Of a stretch of 64,000 nucleotides of DNA, positions 8,314 to 16,201 are shown piece after piece. Made by a program: the position numbers and the translations under genes. Under the pieces are notes generated by a model that searched no databases, had not been told where the DNA came from, and saw only the letters and a list, made by a program, of their open reading frames with translations. Position 1 is the stretch's first letter; each line of letters starts with the position of its first letter. Location: assembly GCA_033763835.1 (NCBI GenBank), contig JANRJS010000038.1, positions 1 through 64,000 of the forward strand, in the 5' to 3' direction. The DNA comes from JAPKYZ01 sp033763835 (GTDB lineage Bacteria > Acidobacteriota > Terriglobia > Bryobacterales > Bryobacteraceae).

Positions 8314-9333
8314 ATGCATGCCCTTGGTCTCGATCCGCGGGTAATCCGCATCGTCTGGACGGCGGCGGTTTGCTACGCGCTTTGGTACGTGCGGGGAACG
8401 TTGTTTTTGTTCGCCGTCGCGATTCTTTTGGCATACGTTCTTTTGCCGCTGGTCGAATGGGTGACCCATCGCGTGGTGGCCAGACGCCGCGGACTGGCGC
8501 TCGCCGTCGTTTACATCGCGGCCATATCGGCTATCGGCTTGGCGTTAACTCTGGTGGGAACGTTCGCGGCACAGCAGGCGAAAGCGCTCGCTAAAGCGAT
8601 CCCGGGCTGGTACAACCGGCTGGCTTCGAATCAAATTCCTTGGCCCGCTTCGATTCGCCCTTACGTCGAGCGGGCGGTTGAGGAGTTGAATGTCTACATC
8701 CAGACACACACCGAGGACATTCTCGGAGCGGTGTCCTCGGCCGGCCTGCAACTGATGGGCGCGATCGGCAGCATCTTCTCGGTGATTGTGGTCCTGGTGC
8801 TAAGTTTTTTTCTGCTCAAGGAAGGCGAAGCTTGGGCGCGGGCGATTGTCGGCTCGTTGCCCAAACGGTATCAACCGGTGGGCGAGGCGATCGCCGCCGA
8901 CCTGCACAATGTGATGGGCAAGTACACGCGTTCGATGTTTCTCGTGGCGCTTCTCACCGTGATCCTCTATGGCGTCGTGTTTTCGTTGCTCGGCGTGCCC
9001 TATGCGATTTTGCTTTCCGTAGTGGCGTTTCCCTTCGAGTTCCTGCCGATCGTGGGGCCGTCGCTGGCTTTCGCGATCGTCGTGCTGGTCTGTATCTTTA
9101 GCGGCTTCAAGGGGTGGGTGCTGTTGATCGTCTCCTATATCCTGATGCGGTTATTTCAGGACTACGTGATGCAGCCTTACCTGATGAACGAAGGGATGTC
9201 GCTATCGCCGCTGCTTGTGTTTTTCGGGGTGCTCGCCGGGCAGCAGTTAGGTGGAATCGCGGGCGCGGTTCTAGCGGTGCCCATGTTGGCCATTCTGCGG
9301 GTGTTCTACGTCCGGTTGCGGGAGGTGGAGTGA
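8314..9333 (+). CDS. AI-2E family transporter (YdiK/PerM-like permease)
   Basis: A 339-aa inner membrane protein with about eight predicted transmembrane helices. It has the long amphipathic loop after helix 3 and the conserved C-terminal half (FPFEFLPIVGPSLAF, MNEGMSLSPLLVFFGVLAGQQLGGIAGAVLAVP split by short turns) of this family. Members export small molecules or act as sodium/proton-linked antiporters; the substrate here is unknown. Its TGA overlaps the GTG start of the next gene by 4 bp, so translation is probably coupled in a run of five plus-strand genes. Confidence 0.85.
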   Translation: MHALGLDPRVIRIVWTAAVCYALWYVRGTLFLFAVAILLAYVLLPLVEWVTHRVVARRRGLALAVVYIAAISAIGLALTLVGTFAAQQAKALAKAIPGWYNRLASNQIPWPASIRPYVERAVEELNVYIQTHTEDILGAVSSAGLQLMGAIGSIFSVIVVLVLSFFLLKEGEAWARAIVGSLPKRYQPVGEAIAADLHNVMGKYTRSMFLVALLTVILYGVVFSLLGVPYAILLSVVAFPFEFLPIVGPSLAFAIVVLVCIFSGFKGWVLLIVSYILMRLFQDYVMQPYLMNEGMSLSPLLVFFGVLAGQQLGGIAGAVLAVPMLAILRVFYVRLREVE

Positions 9334-10580
9334 CGCTCGCGCTATTGTGGCTGGCCGCGGATCTCCTCGAAGTCCGGCTGACGCACACGGTTTCGACGCG
9401 AGACGCCAGGCCCGGCGATCCGGTTCGCGCGGTGGCGTTGCGTCCTGCAAGCGTCGCGGGGGAGCCCGTGTACGGCGCGGTGACCGATGTAGTTCGGCTG
9501 GGCTTGGGATTCAAACATTGTGCTGCGCGGATGACGATTCGCTTCGACCGTGTGGGCGAGATTCCCCTGCGCCAGGCGCGGCTCGTCGAGGTCGAGACGG
9601 CGCGCGAACATGTCGATCCCACGGGGACGATTCACGGCATCTCGCCGGCCGCGAGTATCTCGTCTTCGCTCGGCAGTTACGCCTGGCGGCTCACCTATAT
9701 CGCGCCGATGACGGGGATGGCCGTCTGGGGTACGAAGTTTTTCTTTGCGCGCGCGCCCGATCCGGAGATTACTCTTCCGCGCGGCGCGGAGTTGCGAATC
9801 GAAGCCGATTTGGACGAGGCGGATTCGCCGTATCCGCAGACTTTCGGCGAAGTGCAAGACTTGCCGGAACGCGTGGTGCGCGATGGCCGCGGGCGCGAGG
9901 CGGACCGCGTGAATCTGCTCTTAACCGGATCGAGAGAGGATGTGCGACGCGCGTTTCGCGCGGCGGGTTGGGTGGAGGCGGAACCGCGCACACCGCTTTC
10001 CTGCTTCCGAACGTTTCTTCGAGTGATGCAGCGTAGTACGCATGCGAATGCTTCGATGGCTCCGCTGACCTTAGGCGGCCGGCGCGCGGATTTGAATTTT
10101 CAAAAAAGCCTGAATACCTTTTCCCGGCGCCATCACGTCCGGTTGTGGGACTTGGGCGACGGACGCTGGGCGGGCGCGGCGACCGAAGACGTGCGGGTGG
10201 TTTTCTCGAAACAAACGATGCGCTGGACGCACGCCATCGACCCCGAAATCGATCGCGAACGCGACAAGATTGTGAGCGACCTCGCCTACACGGGCTGTGT
10301 ACCGGCGCTGGGGTATCATTCGCCGGACGGCGTATCCGTGACGGGGTTGGTGACGGATCGCCGCATTGCGCGGGTGGAGATCGACGATTGCGCTTTCCCA
10401 CGCACGATGCCGCCGCTCGAACAGCCCGCCGCGCGATGCTCGCTGCGCGCGGAGATCGCCCGCAACAACCCCGCGTCGTTGATCGTCACCAAGGCGCACC
10501 TGCTGAAGCGGACGGCGGCCAACGCGCTGGCGGGACGGCGCCCTCAGACGACCGCCTACACTAGTCGTGATGAACGTTAA
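9330..10580 (+). CDS. LssY_C domain protein
   Basis: A 416-aa protein starting at GTG 9330, inside the stop of the upstream permease gene. The first 15 residues look like a signal peptide (LALLWLAADLLEV). The C-terminal half (about 255-400) fits the LssY_C domain: NLLLTGSREDVRRAFRAAGW, LRVMQRSTHANASMAPL, QKSLNTFSRRHHVRLWDLG and HAIDPEIDRERDKIV. LssY comes from a type I secretion locus of Legionella; the biochemical role of the domain is not established. The frame stays open further upstream, but the 4-bp coupled start fits better. Confidence 0.7.
   Translation: MTLALLWLAADLLEVRLTHTVSTRDARPGDPVRAVALRPASVAGEPVYGAVTDVVRLGLGFKHCAARMTIRFDRVGEIPLRQARLVEVETAREHVDPTGTIHGISPAASISSSLGSYAWRLTYIAPMTGMAVWGTKFFFARAPDPEITLPRGAELRIEADLDEADSPYPQTFGEVQDLPERVVRDGRGREADRVNLLLTGSREDVRRAFRAAGWVEAEPRTPLSCFRTFLRVMQRSTHANASMAPLTLGGRRADLNFQKSLNTFSRRHHVRLWDLGDGRWAGAATEDVRVVFSKQTMRWTHAIDPEIDRERDKIVSDLAYTGCVPALGYHSPDGVSVTGLVTDRRIARVEIDDCAFPRTMPPLEQPAARCSLRAEIARNNPASLIVTKAHLLKRTAANALAGRRPQTTAYTSRDER
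10557..10562 (+). promoter_or_regulatory. TACACT -10-like box before the DJ-1/PfpI gene
   Basis: TACACT sits inside CTACACTAG and ends 7 nt before the ATG at 10570. There is no Shine-Dalgarno sequence. It is one instance of the window-wide box described under findings and lies inside the end of the LssY_C gene. Confidence 0.35.
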
Positions 10581-11106
10581 TGGCAAGCGAGTGGCGGTTT
10601 TCGTCGATCAGTTGTATCAGGAGATGGAGGTTTGGTATCCGATCTATCGCCTGCGCGAGGCGGGCGTCGAGGTCGTCGTCGCGGCGGCGAAGGCGGGTAC
10701 GAGTTATCCCAGTAAGACCGGCTATCCGTGCGTTTCCGACGTGGCGTACGACTCGCTCGACCCGCAGGCGTTCGACGGGGTAATCGTACCGGGCGGCTTC
10801 GCGCCCGATCACATGCGGCGGCATGCGGCGGCCAATCGCTTCGTCGCCGACATGAACGCGGCGGACAAACTGGTGGCGGCGATTTGTCACGGGCCGTGGG
10901 TGCTGTGCTCCGCGCACGGCATGTTGAAGGGCCGGAAAGCGACGAGTTTTTTCGCGATCAAGGACGACGTCGTGAACGCCGGCGCGATTTGGAGCGACGA
11001 AGAGGTGGTCGTCGACCGTAACTTAGTCACATCGCGCAAGCCCGACGATCTGCCGGCGTTCTGCCTGGCTTGTCTCGATGTGCTGGCGAATTCCAAGACT
11101 CGATGA
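10570..11106 (+). CDS. DJ-1/PfpI family protein (class I glutamine amidotransferase-like)
   Basis: A 178-aa protein starting MNVNGKRVAVFVDQ. It has the flavodoxin-like fold pattern of PfpI/DJ-1, with the nucleophile elbow AICHGPWVL holding the presumed catalytic Cys-His pair and the conserved early acid in the QEMEVW segment. Relatives are stress proteins with deglycase, glyoxalase, protease or chaperone activities; which applies cannot be read here. The ATG at 10570 is preferred to the GTG one codon earlier. It overlaps the LssY_C gene and ends in an ATGA overlap with the ABC ATPase gene. Confidence 0.85.
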   Translation: MNVNGKRVAVFVDQLYQEMEVWYPIYRLREAGVEVVVAAAKAGTSYPSKTGYPCVSDVAYDSLDPQAFDGVIVPGGFAPDHMRRHAAANRFVADMNAADKLVAAICHGPWVLCSAHGMLKGRKATSFFAIKDDVVNAGAIWSDEEVVVDRNLVTSRKPDDLPAFCLACLDVLANSKTR

Positions 11107-12029
11107 CGCCGCCCGTGATGGAGGTGCGCGGCCTCCACAAGCGCTACGACGATTTCGAGGCCGTGCGCGGCATCGATTTCGAAGTGCGGCCGGGCGAAGT
11201 CTTCGGACTGCTGGGGCCCAACGGCGCGGGCAAGACGACGACCGTCGAGATCCTCGAAGGCATTCGTCCGCGAACGTCGGGCGAGGTTCGTGTGCTGGGC
11301 TACGATCCGGGCGTCGAGACCCTCGCTTTGAAGCGCAATATCGGGGTCGCGCTGCAATCCACCAACTTGCCCGAGAAGATGAAAGTGCGCGAGGCCCTGG
11401 CGCTGTTCGCGTCGTTCTATCCAAAGACCGTGGACGGCGGAAAGCTACTGGACCGGTTGCAGCTTTCGGAAAAAGCGGACGCCTACTACGGCACGCTTTC
11501 CGGCGGACAGAAGCAGCGGGTGGCGATCGCGCTGGCGCTGATCAACGATCCGCAAGTGGTGTTCTTCGACGAACCGACGACGGGGCTCGACCCGCAGGTG
11601 CGGCTTGAAATTCACTCGCTGATTACGCAACTCCGCGAAGGGCGCCGGTCGATCCTGCTCACTACGCATTACATCGAGGAAGCGGAACGACTGTGCGACC
11701 GCGTGGCGATCGTCGATCAGGGCAAAATCATCGCCATCGGGACGCCGAAGGAAATTCAAGCGAAGACCGCTACGCGATCGCGCATCGACTTACGAACGGA
11801 GACGCCGATACCGGACGGGGCGCCGCCGGAGGCGCTGGCCGCGGATAAGTGGGAGTTTTCCGGAGACCGGCGCGCGCTCACCGTACATGCGGCGCAACCG
11901 GCGCGGACGTTGGTCGAGTTAGTCAAGTGGATCGACTCGCTGGGGTTGACTCTCGCCGACATTCACTTGAAACGGCCGACGCTCGAAGACGTATTTATCG
12001 AGCTCACCGGAAAGAGCCTCCGCGACTGA
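11103..12029 (+). CDS. ABC transporter ATP-binding protein (ABC-2 type exporter)
   Basis: A 308-aa ATPase with Walker A GPNGAGKTT (38-46), signature LSGGQKQRVAIAL (132-144), Walker B VVFFDEPTTGLD (152-163) and the switch His in LLTTHY. After about residue 220 a C-terminal extension of the DrrA/CcmA type follows, ending in the LEDVFIELTGK motif typical of drug and lipid export ATPases. The ATG at 11103 overlaps the previous stop as ATGA. The next gene, 10 bp downstream, encodes its membrane partner. Confidence 0.92.
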   Translation: MTPPVMEVRGLHKRYDDFEAVRGIDFEVRPGEVFGLLGPNGAGKTTTVEILEGIRPRTSGEVRVLGYDPGVETLALKRNIGVALQSTNLPEKMKVREALALFASFYPKTVDGGKLLDRLQLSEKADAYYGTLSGGQKQRVAIALALINDPQVVFFDEPTTGLDPQVRLEIHSLITQLREGRRSILLTTHYIEEAERLCDRVAIVDQGKIIAIGTPKEIQAKTATRSRIDLRTETPIPDGAPPEALAADKWEFSGDRRALTVHAAQPARTLVELVKWIDSLGLTLADIHLKRPTLEDVFIELTGKSLRD

Positions 12030-12039
12030 GTCTTGCGTC

Positions 12040-13926
12040 ATGAAAGCCTACCTCGCCTACATCCTCATCAACATCAAGCTAACCTGGCGCGACCGCATGG
12101 TCGTGTTCTTCAACTACTTATTCCCGCTCATTTTCTTTTTCACTTACGCGCAGTTATTCAGGGCGGAACAGGGCGGGGCGATCAATCAGGTCTACGCCAG
12201 CGTTCTAGTGATCGGAGTTTTGGGTAACGGCTTTTTCGGCGGCGGAATTCGCGCCGTGGTGGAACGCGAACAAAACATACTCCGGCGGTTTAAGGTCGCG
12301 CCAATTACTCCCATGCCCATCGTGGTTTCGAGCATCGTCGTCGGGTTATTCAACTATTTGCCTTCGGCGCTGATCATGTTCGCTATCTCGTACTTTTTCT
12401 ACGGGATGAAAGTACCCGGAAATTGGTTATCGGCGCTGGTCTTTATCGTGATCGGGACCTGCGCCTTCCGCGCTCTGGGCGCGATTATCGCGTCCGTGGC
12501 GAACTCGATGGCCGAGAGCCAGATCATTATTCAATTGCTCTATTTCCCGATGATGTTTCTATCGGGCGCGACTTTCCCGGTGTCGCTTTTTCCCAATTGG
12601 TTGCAGATCGCTTCGCAATTTATTCCGGCGACTTACTTGTTCAGTGGAATTCAAGATATCTTGGTCCGCCGCGAGTCGTTATTGCAAATTTGGCCGGCGG
12701 TCCTAGCGTTACTGGCGACGATCGCGCTGTGTATCTTCATCTCCGTCAAGTTGTTCCGTTGGGAAAAAGGCGAGAAGCTAAGACCCGCGGCGAAGTTATG
12801 GATCGCGGCGGTGCTTGCGCCCTTTTTCTTAGTCGGAGTTTGGCAAGCCTATAGCCGCGATAACTTAGTCAAAGCCAAAGAAGTTACCCGTCAACTGAGA
12901 CGGTCGCGAAGCCTTCTGATCGAAAACGTCCGCGTCTTCGACGGCGCGAAGGTGATCGAGTCCGGAGCTGTGCTGATTCGCGACGGCCGGATCGCGCAGG
13001 TGTTCGAGGGATCCAAGCCGGACGCGAAAGCGCTTCGTGCGGAGCCTGTCGAGGGTCAAGGTAAGACGCTGCTTCCGGGGTTGATCGACGCGCAGGTGCT
13101 GCTGTCCCGCGGCGCGGGCCGCACAGACACCGAAGGAGCCGACGTCGCGCGGGCATTGGCCGCACATCTGTTTTCAGGTGTCACGGCGGTGCTGAGCGCC
13201 GATCCGCAACCGCAGAAGGTTTTGGCGGAGAGCGCGCGGATCGCTCGCGGCGAGCGCCTAGGACCGGACGTCCGGCTGTCCATCCAAGTTCCGAAGATGA
13301 GCACGACGCGCACCGTGGCCGATATTGAAGCCGCGATCGATGCCGGGGCTTCGGCTATCGTAGGCGGCGCGAACATGGAGCGCATTCCCGACGCCGTGGT
13401 GGCGAAGATCGTCGAAAAGAAAATCGCCTACATCCCGATGCTTTCGGTGCGCGAGGCGCAATCCGCCGATCGCGCCCTGCTCGACCGTTCGTTGCTGCAG
13501 CAAGTGCTGCCGCCGATCGCGTTGAATTCGATTCGCGCGGCGTTGCCCACAAGCTCCGCGCCAAGCGAGGCGATGCTGGCGATCGCGAACGATAATCTGA
13601 GGCGGATATATGGGGCGGGCGGTGTGGTGGTTGCGGGATCGGGCGCGGGTAACATGCTGGTGTTCCACGGACCGGCGATCCAGCGCGAGTTGCAGTTGTG
13701 GGTCAGAGCCGGAATTCCGGCGCAGGCCGCGTTGAGCTCCGCCACAATTGAAGCCGCCAAGTTGCTTCGCATAACTTACGCAGGCCGGATCGGTGCTGGC
13801 GCGGAGGCTTCGCTATTAATGGTGAACGGCAACCCGCTCGCCGAGATCGGCGCGTTGGAGGCGATCTCGCTCGTGATTTTTAAGGGCGAACGCGTGGACC
13901 GCTCGAGCTTGTTCGATGAGGAGTAG
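12040..13926 (+). CDS. ABC-2 permease fused to a degenerate amidohydrolase domain
   Basis: A 628-aa fusion. Residues 1-245 are an ABC-2 type permease with six transmembrane helices (LFPLIFFFTY, FFGGGIRAVVEREQNILRR, YFPMMFLSGATFPVSLFP). A seventh helix (about 253-269) is followed at about 291-628 by an amidohydrolase-like domain (LLIENVRVFDGAKVIESGAV, GKTLLPGLIDAQVLL, AGIPAQAALSSATIEAAKLL). The HxH metal site expected after PGLIDA reads Q-V-L, so the domain is probably not a metal-dependent hydrolase. The seventh helix should place it outside the cytoplasm if the permease has the usual topology. No frameshift or stop separates the parts. Confidence 0.8.
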   Translation: MKAYLAYILINIKLTWRDRMVVFFNYLFPLIFFFTYAQLFRAEQGGAINQVYASVLVIGVLGNGFFGGGIRAVVEREQNILRRFKVAPITPMPIVVSSIVVGLFNYLPSALIMFAISYFFYGMKVPGNWLSALVFIVIGTCAFRALGAIIASVANSMAESQIIIQLLYFPMMFLSGATFPVSLFPNWLQIASQFIPATYLFSGIQDILVRRESLLQIWPAVLALLATIALCIFISVKLFRWEKGEKLRPAAKLWIAAVLAPFFLVGVWQAYSRDNLVKAKEVTRQLRRSRSLLIENVRVFDGAKVIESGAVLIRDGRIAQVFEGSKPDAKALRAEPVEGQGKTLLPGLIDAQVLLSRGAGRTDTEGADVARALAAHLFSGVTAVLSADPQPQKVLAESARIARGERLGPDVRLSIQVPKMSTTRTVADIEAAIDAGASAIVGGANMERIPDAVVAKIVEKKIAYIPMLSVREAQSADRALLDRSLLQQVLPPIALNSIRAALPTSSAPSEAMLAIANDNLRRIYGAGGVVVAGSGAGNMLVFHGPAIQRELQLWVRAGIPAQAALSSATIEAAKLLRITYAGRIGAGAEASLLMVNGNPLAEIGALEAISLVIFKGERVDRSSLFDEE

Positions 13927-13933
13927 TGATGCG

Positions 13934-14431
13934 TTACCCTTGCGGCTCCGGGAAGATCTCGGCGGCGGTCAACGAGAGATTGTGTTCGGGGATCGAGAGG
14001 GCATCGGCTTCGGTTAAGCTGCGTCCACGGAAAACTTGAAGTAGCTTGTGCATCGGATCGACGACCCAGATATGCGGCACCCCCCAATTTTGGTACTCGC
14101 GTAGCTTATCGAGTAGGTCGGCGTAACGGTCGTCGGGAGAAAGAATTTCGACGACGACCAGCGGTACCTCCTCTACGGGAGTGGTTGTGGGCCGCTTTGT
14201 CCAGGCGGCGACATCGGGGAGGCGAAAGACGCCGGGTTCCAACTTGCAGCGAACGTCATGGCCGTGAGCTAAGCCGGCGGTCTCGAATTTTCCTTCGATT
14301 CTGTATCCAATCGCGCTATGCACATAAGTTGGCATCGGTCTCTCCACTAACTCCCCGTGAACATACTCCGGCTCCCATTCGTACTTCGTCGCCAGATACT
14401 CTTCCGGCGAGATTAAGGTCGCGGCGCTCAT
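13934..14431 (-). CDS. Uma2 family endonuclease-like protein (copy 1)
   Basis: A 165-aa protein with the Uma2/DUF820 restriction-endonuclease-like fold. ISPEEYLATKYEWEPEYVHG opens it, then FRLPDVAAW carries the conserved PD, VVVEILSPDDR the ExLSP motif, and GVPHIWVVDP the final strand. The start at 14431 has a strong Shine-Dalgarno sequence (GGAGGAGCG) and overlaps the stop of copy 2 as ATGA. Uma2 proteins are common in cyanobacteria and Acidobacteriota; their cellular role is not established. Confidence 0.85.
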   Translation of the reverse strand: MSAATLISPEEYLATKYEWEPEYVHGELVERPMPTYVHSAIGYRIEGKFETAGLAHGHDVRCKLEPGVFRLPDVAAWTKRPTTTPVEEVPLVVVEILSPDDRYADLLDKLREYQNWGVPHIWVVDPMHKLLQVFRGRSLTEADALSIPEHNLSLTAAEIFPEPQG

Positions 14432-14928
14432 CGCTCCTCCGGGAATAAGTCGGCGATAGTAATCGTCAAGTTGTGTTCGGGAACTTCGAGTTGATCTGCG
14501 GCGAGTAAGCTGCCGCCTCGGTAAATCGAGAACGTCCGCGACTCGGGATCGACTAGCCAGATATACCTCACACCCCACCGTTCATACTCGGCGAACTTCT
14601 CGCGAAGCTCGGAAAACTTTTCGTCGGGGGAGAGAATTTCGATGGCCGCGAGCGGCGGCTCGGTCGGCAGTCTGACTTTCGGACGCGTCACGTAGATCGC
14701 GATATCCGGCAGCCGCAACACCTCCGGTTCGACCCGATGCCGGATTTCCGAGCCGACATAGAGGTGCGGGGCGCGTATGCGCACTAAGTGGCCAAGCTCG
14801 ACTTGCGTAAAGCCGTGATCCGGGTTCGGCATCGGTCTCTCCCTCAATTCGCCGCGAACGTACTCGGGCTCCCGCTCGTAGTGAGTCGCCAGATACTCTT
14901 CCACCGAAAGTAGAGTCGCCGTCGCCAT
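14428..14928 (-). CDS. Uma2 family endonuclease-like protein (copy 2)
   Basis: A 166-aa paralogue of the downstream neighbour, clearly alike at the N-terminus (LSVEEYLATHYEREPEYVRG) and in the motifs LRLPDIAIYVTRP, AAIEILSPDEKFSEL and GVRYIWLVDPESR. The two are probably a tandem duplication. The start at 14928 is supported by GGAGGGTG just upstream; the two possible in-frame starts are four codons apart. It overlaps the stop of the cupin gene. Confidence 0.85.
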   Translation of the reverse strand: MATATLLSVEEYLATHYEREPEYVRGELRERPMPNPDHGFTQVELGHLVRIRAPHLYVGSEIRHRVEPEVLRLPDIAIYVTRPKVRLPTEPPLAAIEILSPDEKFSELREKFAEYERWGVRYIWLVDPESRTFSIYRGGSLLAADQLEVPEHNLTITIADLFPEER

Positions 14929-15329
14929 TACACCCTCCACTTGTAGAAATAGAACGTCAGCGGAACCTTGCCGGTATTCACGATCCCGTGCAGCTTACGC
15001 CCGGCGCAGTACATCATCGCGCCAGGCGCGACTTTCACGGTCTTCCCGTCGCAGAACATCTCGCCGGTGCCTTCCGTCACGACCATGAATTCCTCTTCGG
15101 GGTGCTCGTGCGGCGGATGCGGAGTCGCGCCCGGTTTCAATCGCAAGCTACCCGCCGTCATCCGCTTGCACATATCGGTGGGACCGTCGAAGTAGATCAG
15201 CAGTTCGCCCGATGGGTCCGGCACGCGTTTCGCGTCCGCCTTATTGAACGTGACGTTCGGCAGCGGACCGTCCGTCGCCGCGGGAAACAGCGGCCCGCCC
15301 AGGGCCGCCAACACGCTTCTGCGCTTCAT
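14928..15329 (-). CDS. Secreted cupin domain protein
   Basis: A 133-aa protein with an N-terminal MKRRSVLAALGG export signal that has twin-Arg character but lacks the full Tat consensus. A single cupin barrel follows. Metal-ligand positions are visible in PHPPHEHPEEEFMVVTEGTGE (His-x-His and Glu, motif 1) and in the His of AGRKLHGIVNTGKVP (motif 2). The substrate is unknown. It lies in a four-gene minus-strand run with 1-4 bp overlaps, after the M28 gene and before the Uma2 pair. Confidence 0.8.
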   Translation of the reverse strand: MKRRSVLAALGGPLFPAATDGPLPNVTFNKADAKRVPDPSGELLIYFDGPTDMCKRMTAGSLRLKPGATPHPPHEHPEEEFMVVTEGTGEMFCDGKTVKVAPGAMMYCAGRKLHGIVNTGKVPLTFYFYKWRV

Positions 15330-16174
15330 TTTGCGTCGAGCCTCCTTAGCGTCTCCACCACCACCTTGCCCACAAGGGCAAAGCTCTCGGGCGCTAACTT
15401 ATCCATTGTGTCGCGATCCGTGTGCCAGTAGCGGTTCAGCGGACCGTACTCGAAATCGATCAGATCGATCGCCGCGACACCCATGCGCCGGAACGGCATG
15501 TGATCGTCTTCGATCGCCGTCACGGATTCCTCGAAGTGCTTCGCGTAACCGAGTTCCCGCGCGACGCTCCAAACCAGTTTCACCAGTTCCGGCGACGAGT
15601 TCGCGTCGCGCAGCAGATTGAGGTCCTTGTCGCCGATCATGTCCACGTTGATTAGCGCTTCGACGCGCGCGAGAAATCCCGACGAAGCCCACTCCTTCGC
15701 CAGGTGGCGGCTGCCGTACAGCGAGTCCGTGGCGGTCCACTGCGCGAACGCCTCTTCGCCGTCGAAGAAGACGATCCAAAGATCCTTCTTTCGCGGAATC
15801 TTCGCCGACACACGCGCCAATTCGAGCAGGAAGCCGGTGGACGACCCCGCGTCGTTCGCGCCGACGAAATTCGTTCCCGGCATCGGCTTTGTGTCGTAGT
15901 GCCCGGACACGGCCAGCGCCCGCGCTCCAGGGGTACCCTTCAAGCGGCACAGGATGTTCTTCATGCCGACCGGACCCGCGGGCGTCTGCGCTGTGAACGC
16001 CTGTTCCGTCACTTCGCAACCGTAGCTTCTCAATTTCGCCGCGATCTGCGCTTGCAGTTTCACGATCGCCGCCGACCCCGGCGGGCGCGGCCCAAGGTCC
16101 ACCGCCTCTCGCGCGAAACGGTACGCCGAAGCGCCATCGAACGCGAGCGCGAGTAGTAACGGCAACGGGAGCAC
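15326..16174 (-). CDS. M28-family protein, glutaminyl-peptide cyclotransferase-like
   Basis: A 282-aa protein with a signal peptide (about 1-17). The M28 zinc-peptidase fold shows SGHYDTK, GANDAGSST (Asp ligand), FFDGEEAF (Glu pair) and a late His in NRYWHTDRDTMDKL. The combination FDGEEAF with DSLYGSRHLA resembles animal-type glutaminyl cyclases, which form N-terminal pyroglutamate, more than ordinary aminopeptidases. The start codon is GTG at 16174 with AGGGA and TATTAT just upstream. An exported aminopeptidase remains possible. Confidence 0.75.
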   Translation of the reverse strand: MLPLPLLLALAFDGASAYRFAREAVDLGPRPPGSAAIVKLQAQIAAKLRSYGCEVTEQAFTAQTPAGPVGMKNILCRLKGTPGARALAVSGHYDTKPMPGTNFVGANDAGSSTGFLLELARVSAKIPRKKDLWIVFFDGEEAFAQWTATDSLYGSRHLAKEWASSGFLARVEALINVDMIGDKDLNLLRDANSSPELVKLVWSVARELGYAKHFEESVTAIEDDHMPFRRMGVAAIDLIDFEYGPLNRYWHTDRDTMDKLAPESFALVGKVVVETLRRLDAK

Positions 16175-16201
16175 TCCCTTAATAATAGGAAATAGAATTA
16201 C
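16175..16201. promoter_or_regulatory. 27-bp divergent gap with AATAATA -10-like box
   Basis: The gap separates the GTG of the minus-strand M28 gene (16174) from the ATG of the TPR gene (16202). On the minus strand TATTAT (complement of 16182-16187) ends 7 nt before the GTG. On the plus strand AATAAT (16181-16186) or TAGAAT (16193-16198) could serve the other gene. It is very AT-rich compared with its surroundings. Confidence 0.4.

Noticed and set aside
7858..8469. N-terminal extension of the apionate-lactonase-like frame up to 8469
   Set aside because: The upstream 204 codons are antisense to two plus-strand genes, show no family similarity, and the start at 7857 gives a signal peptide.
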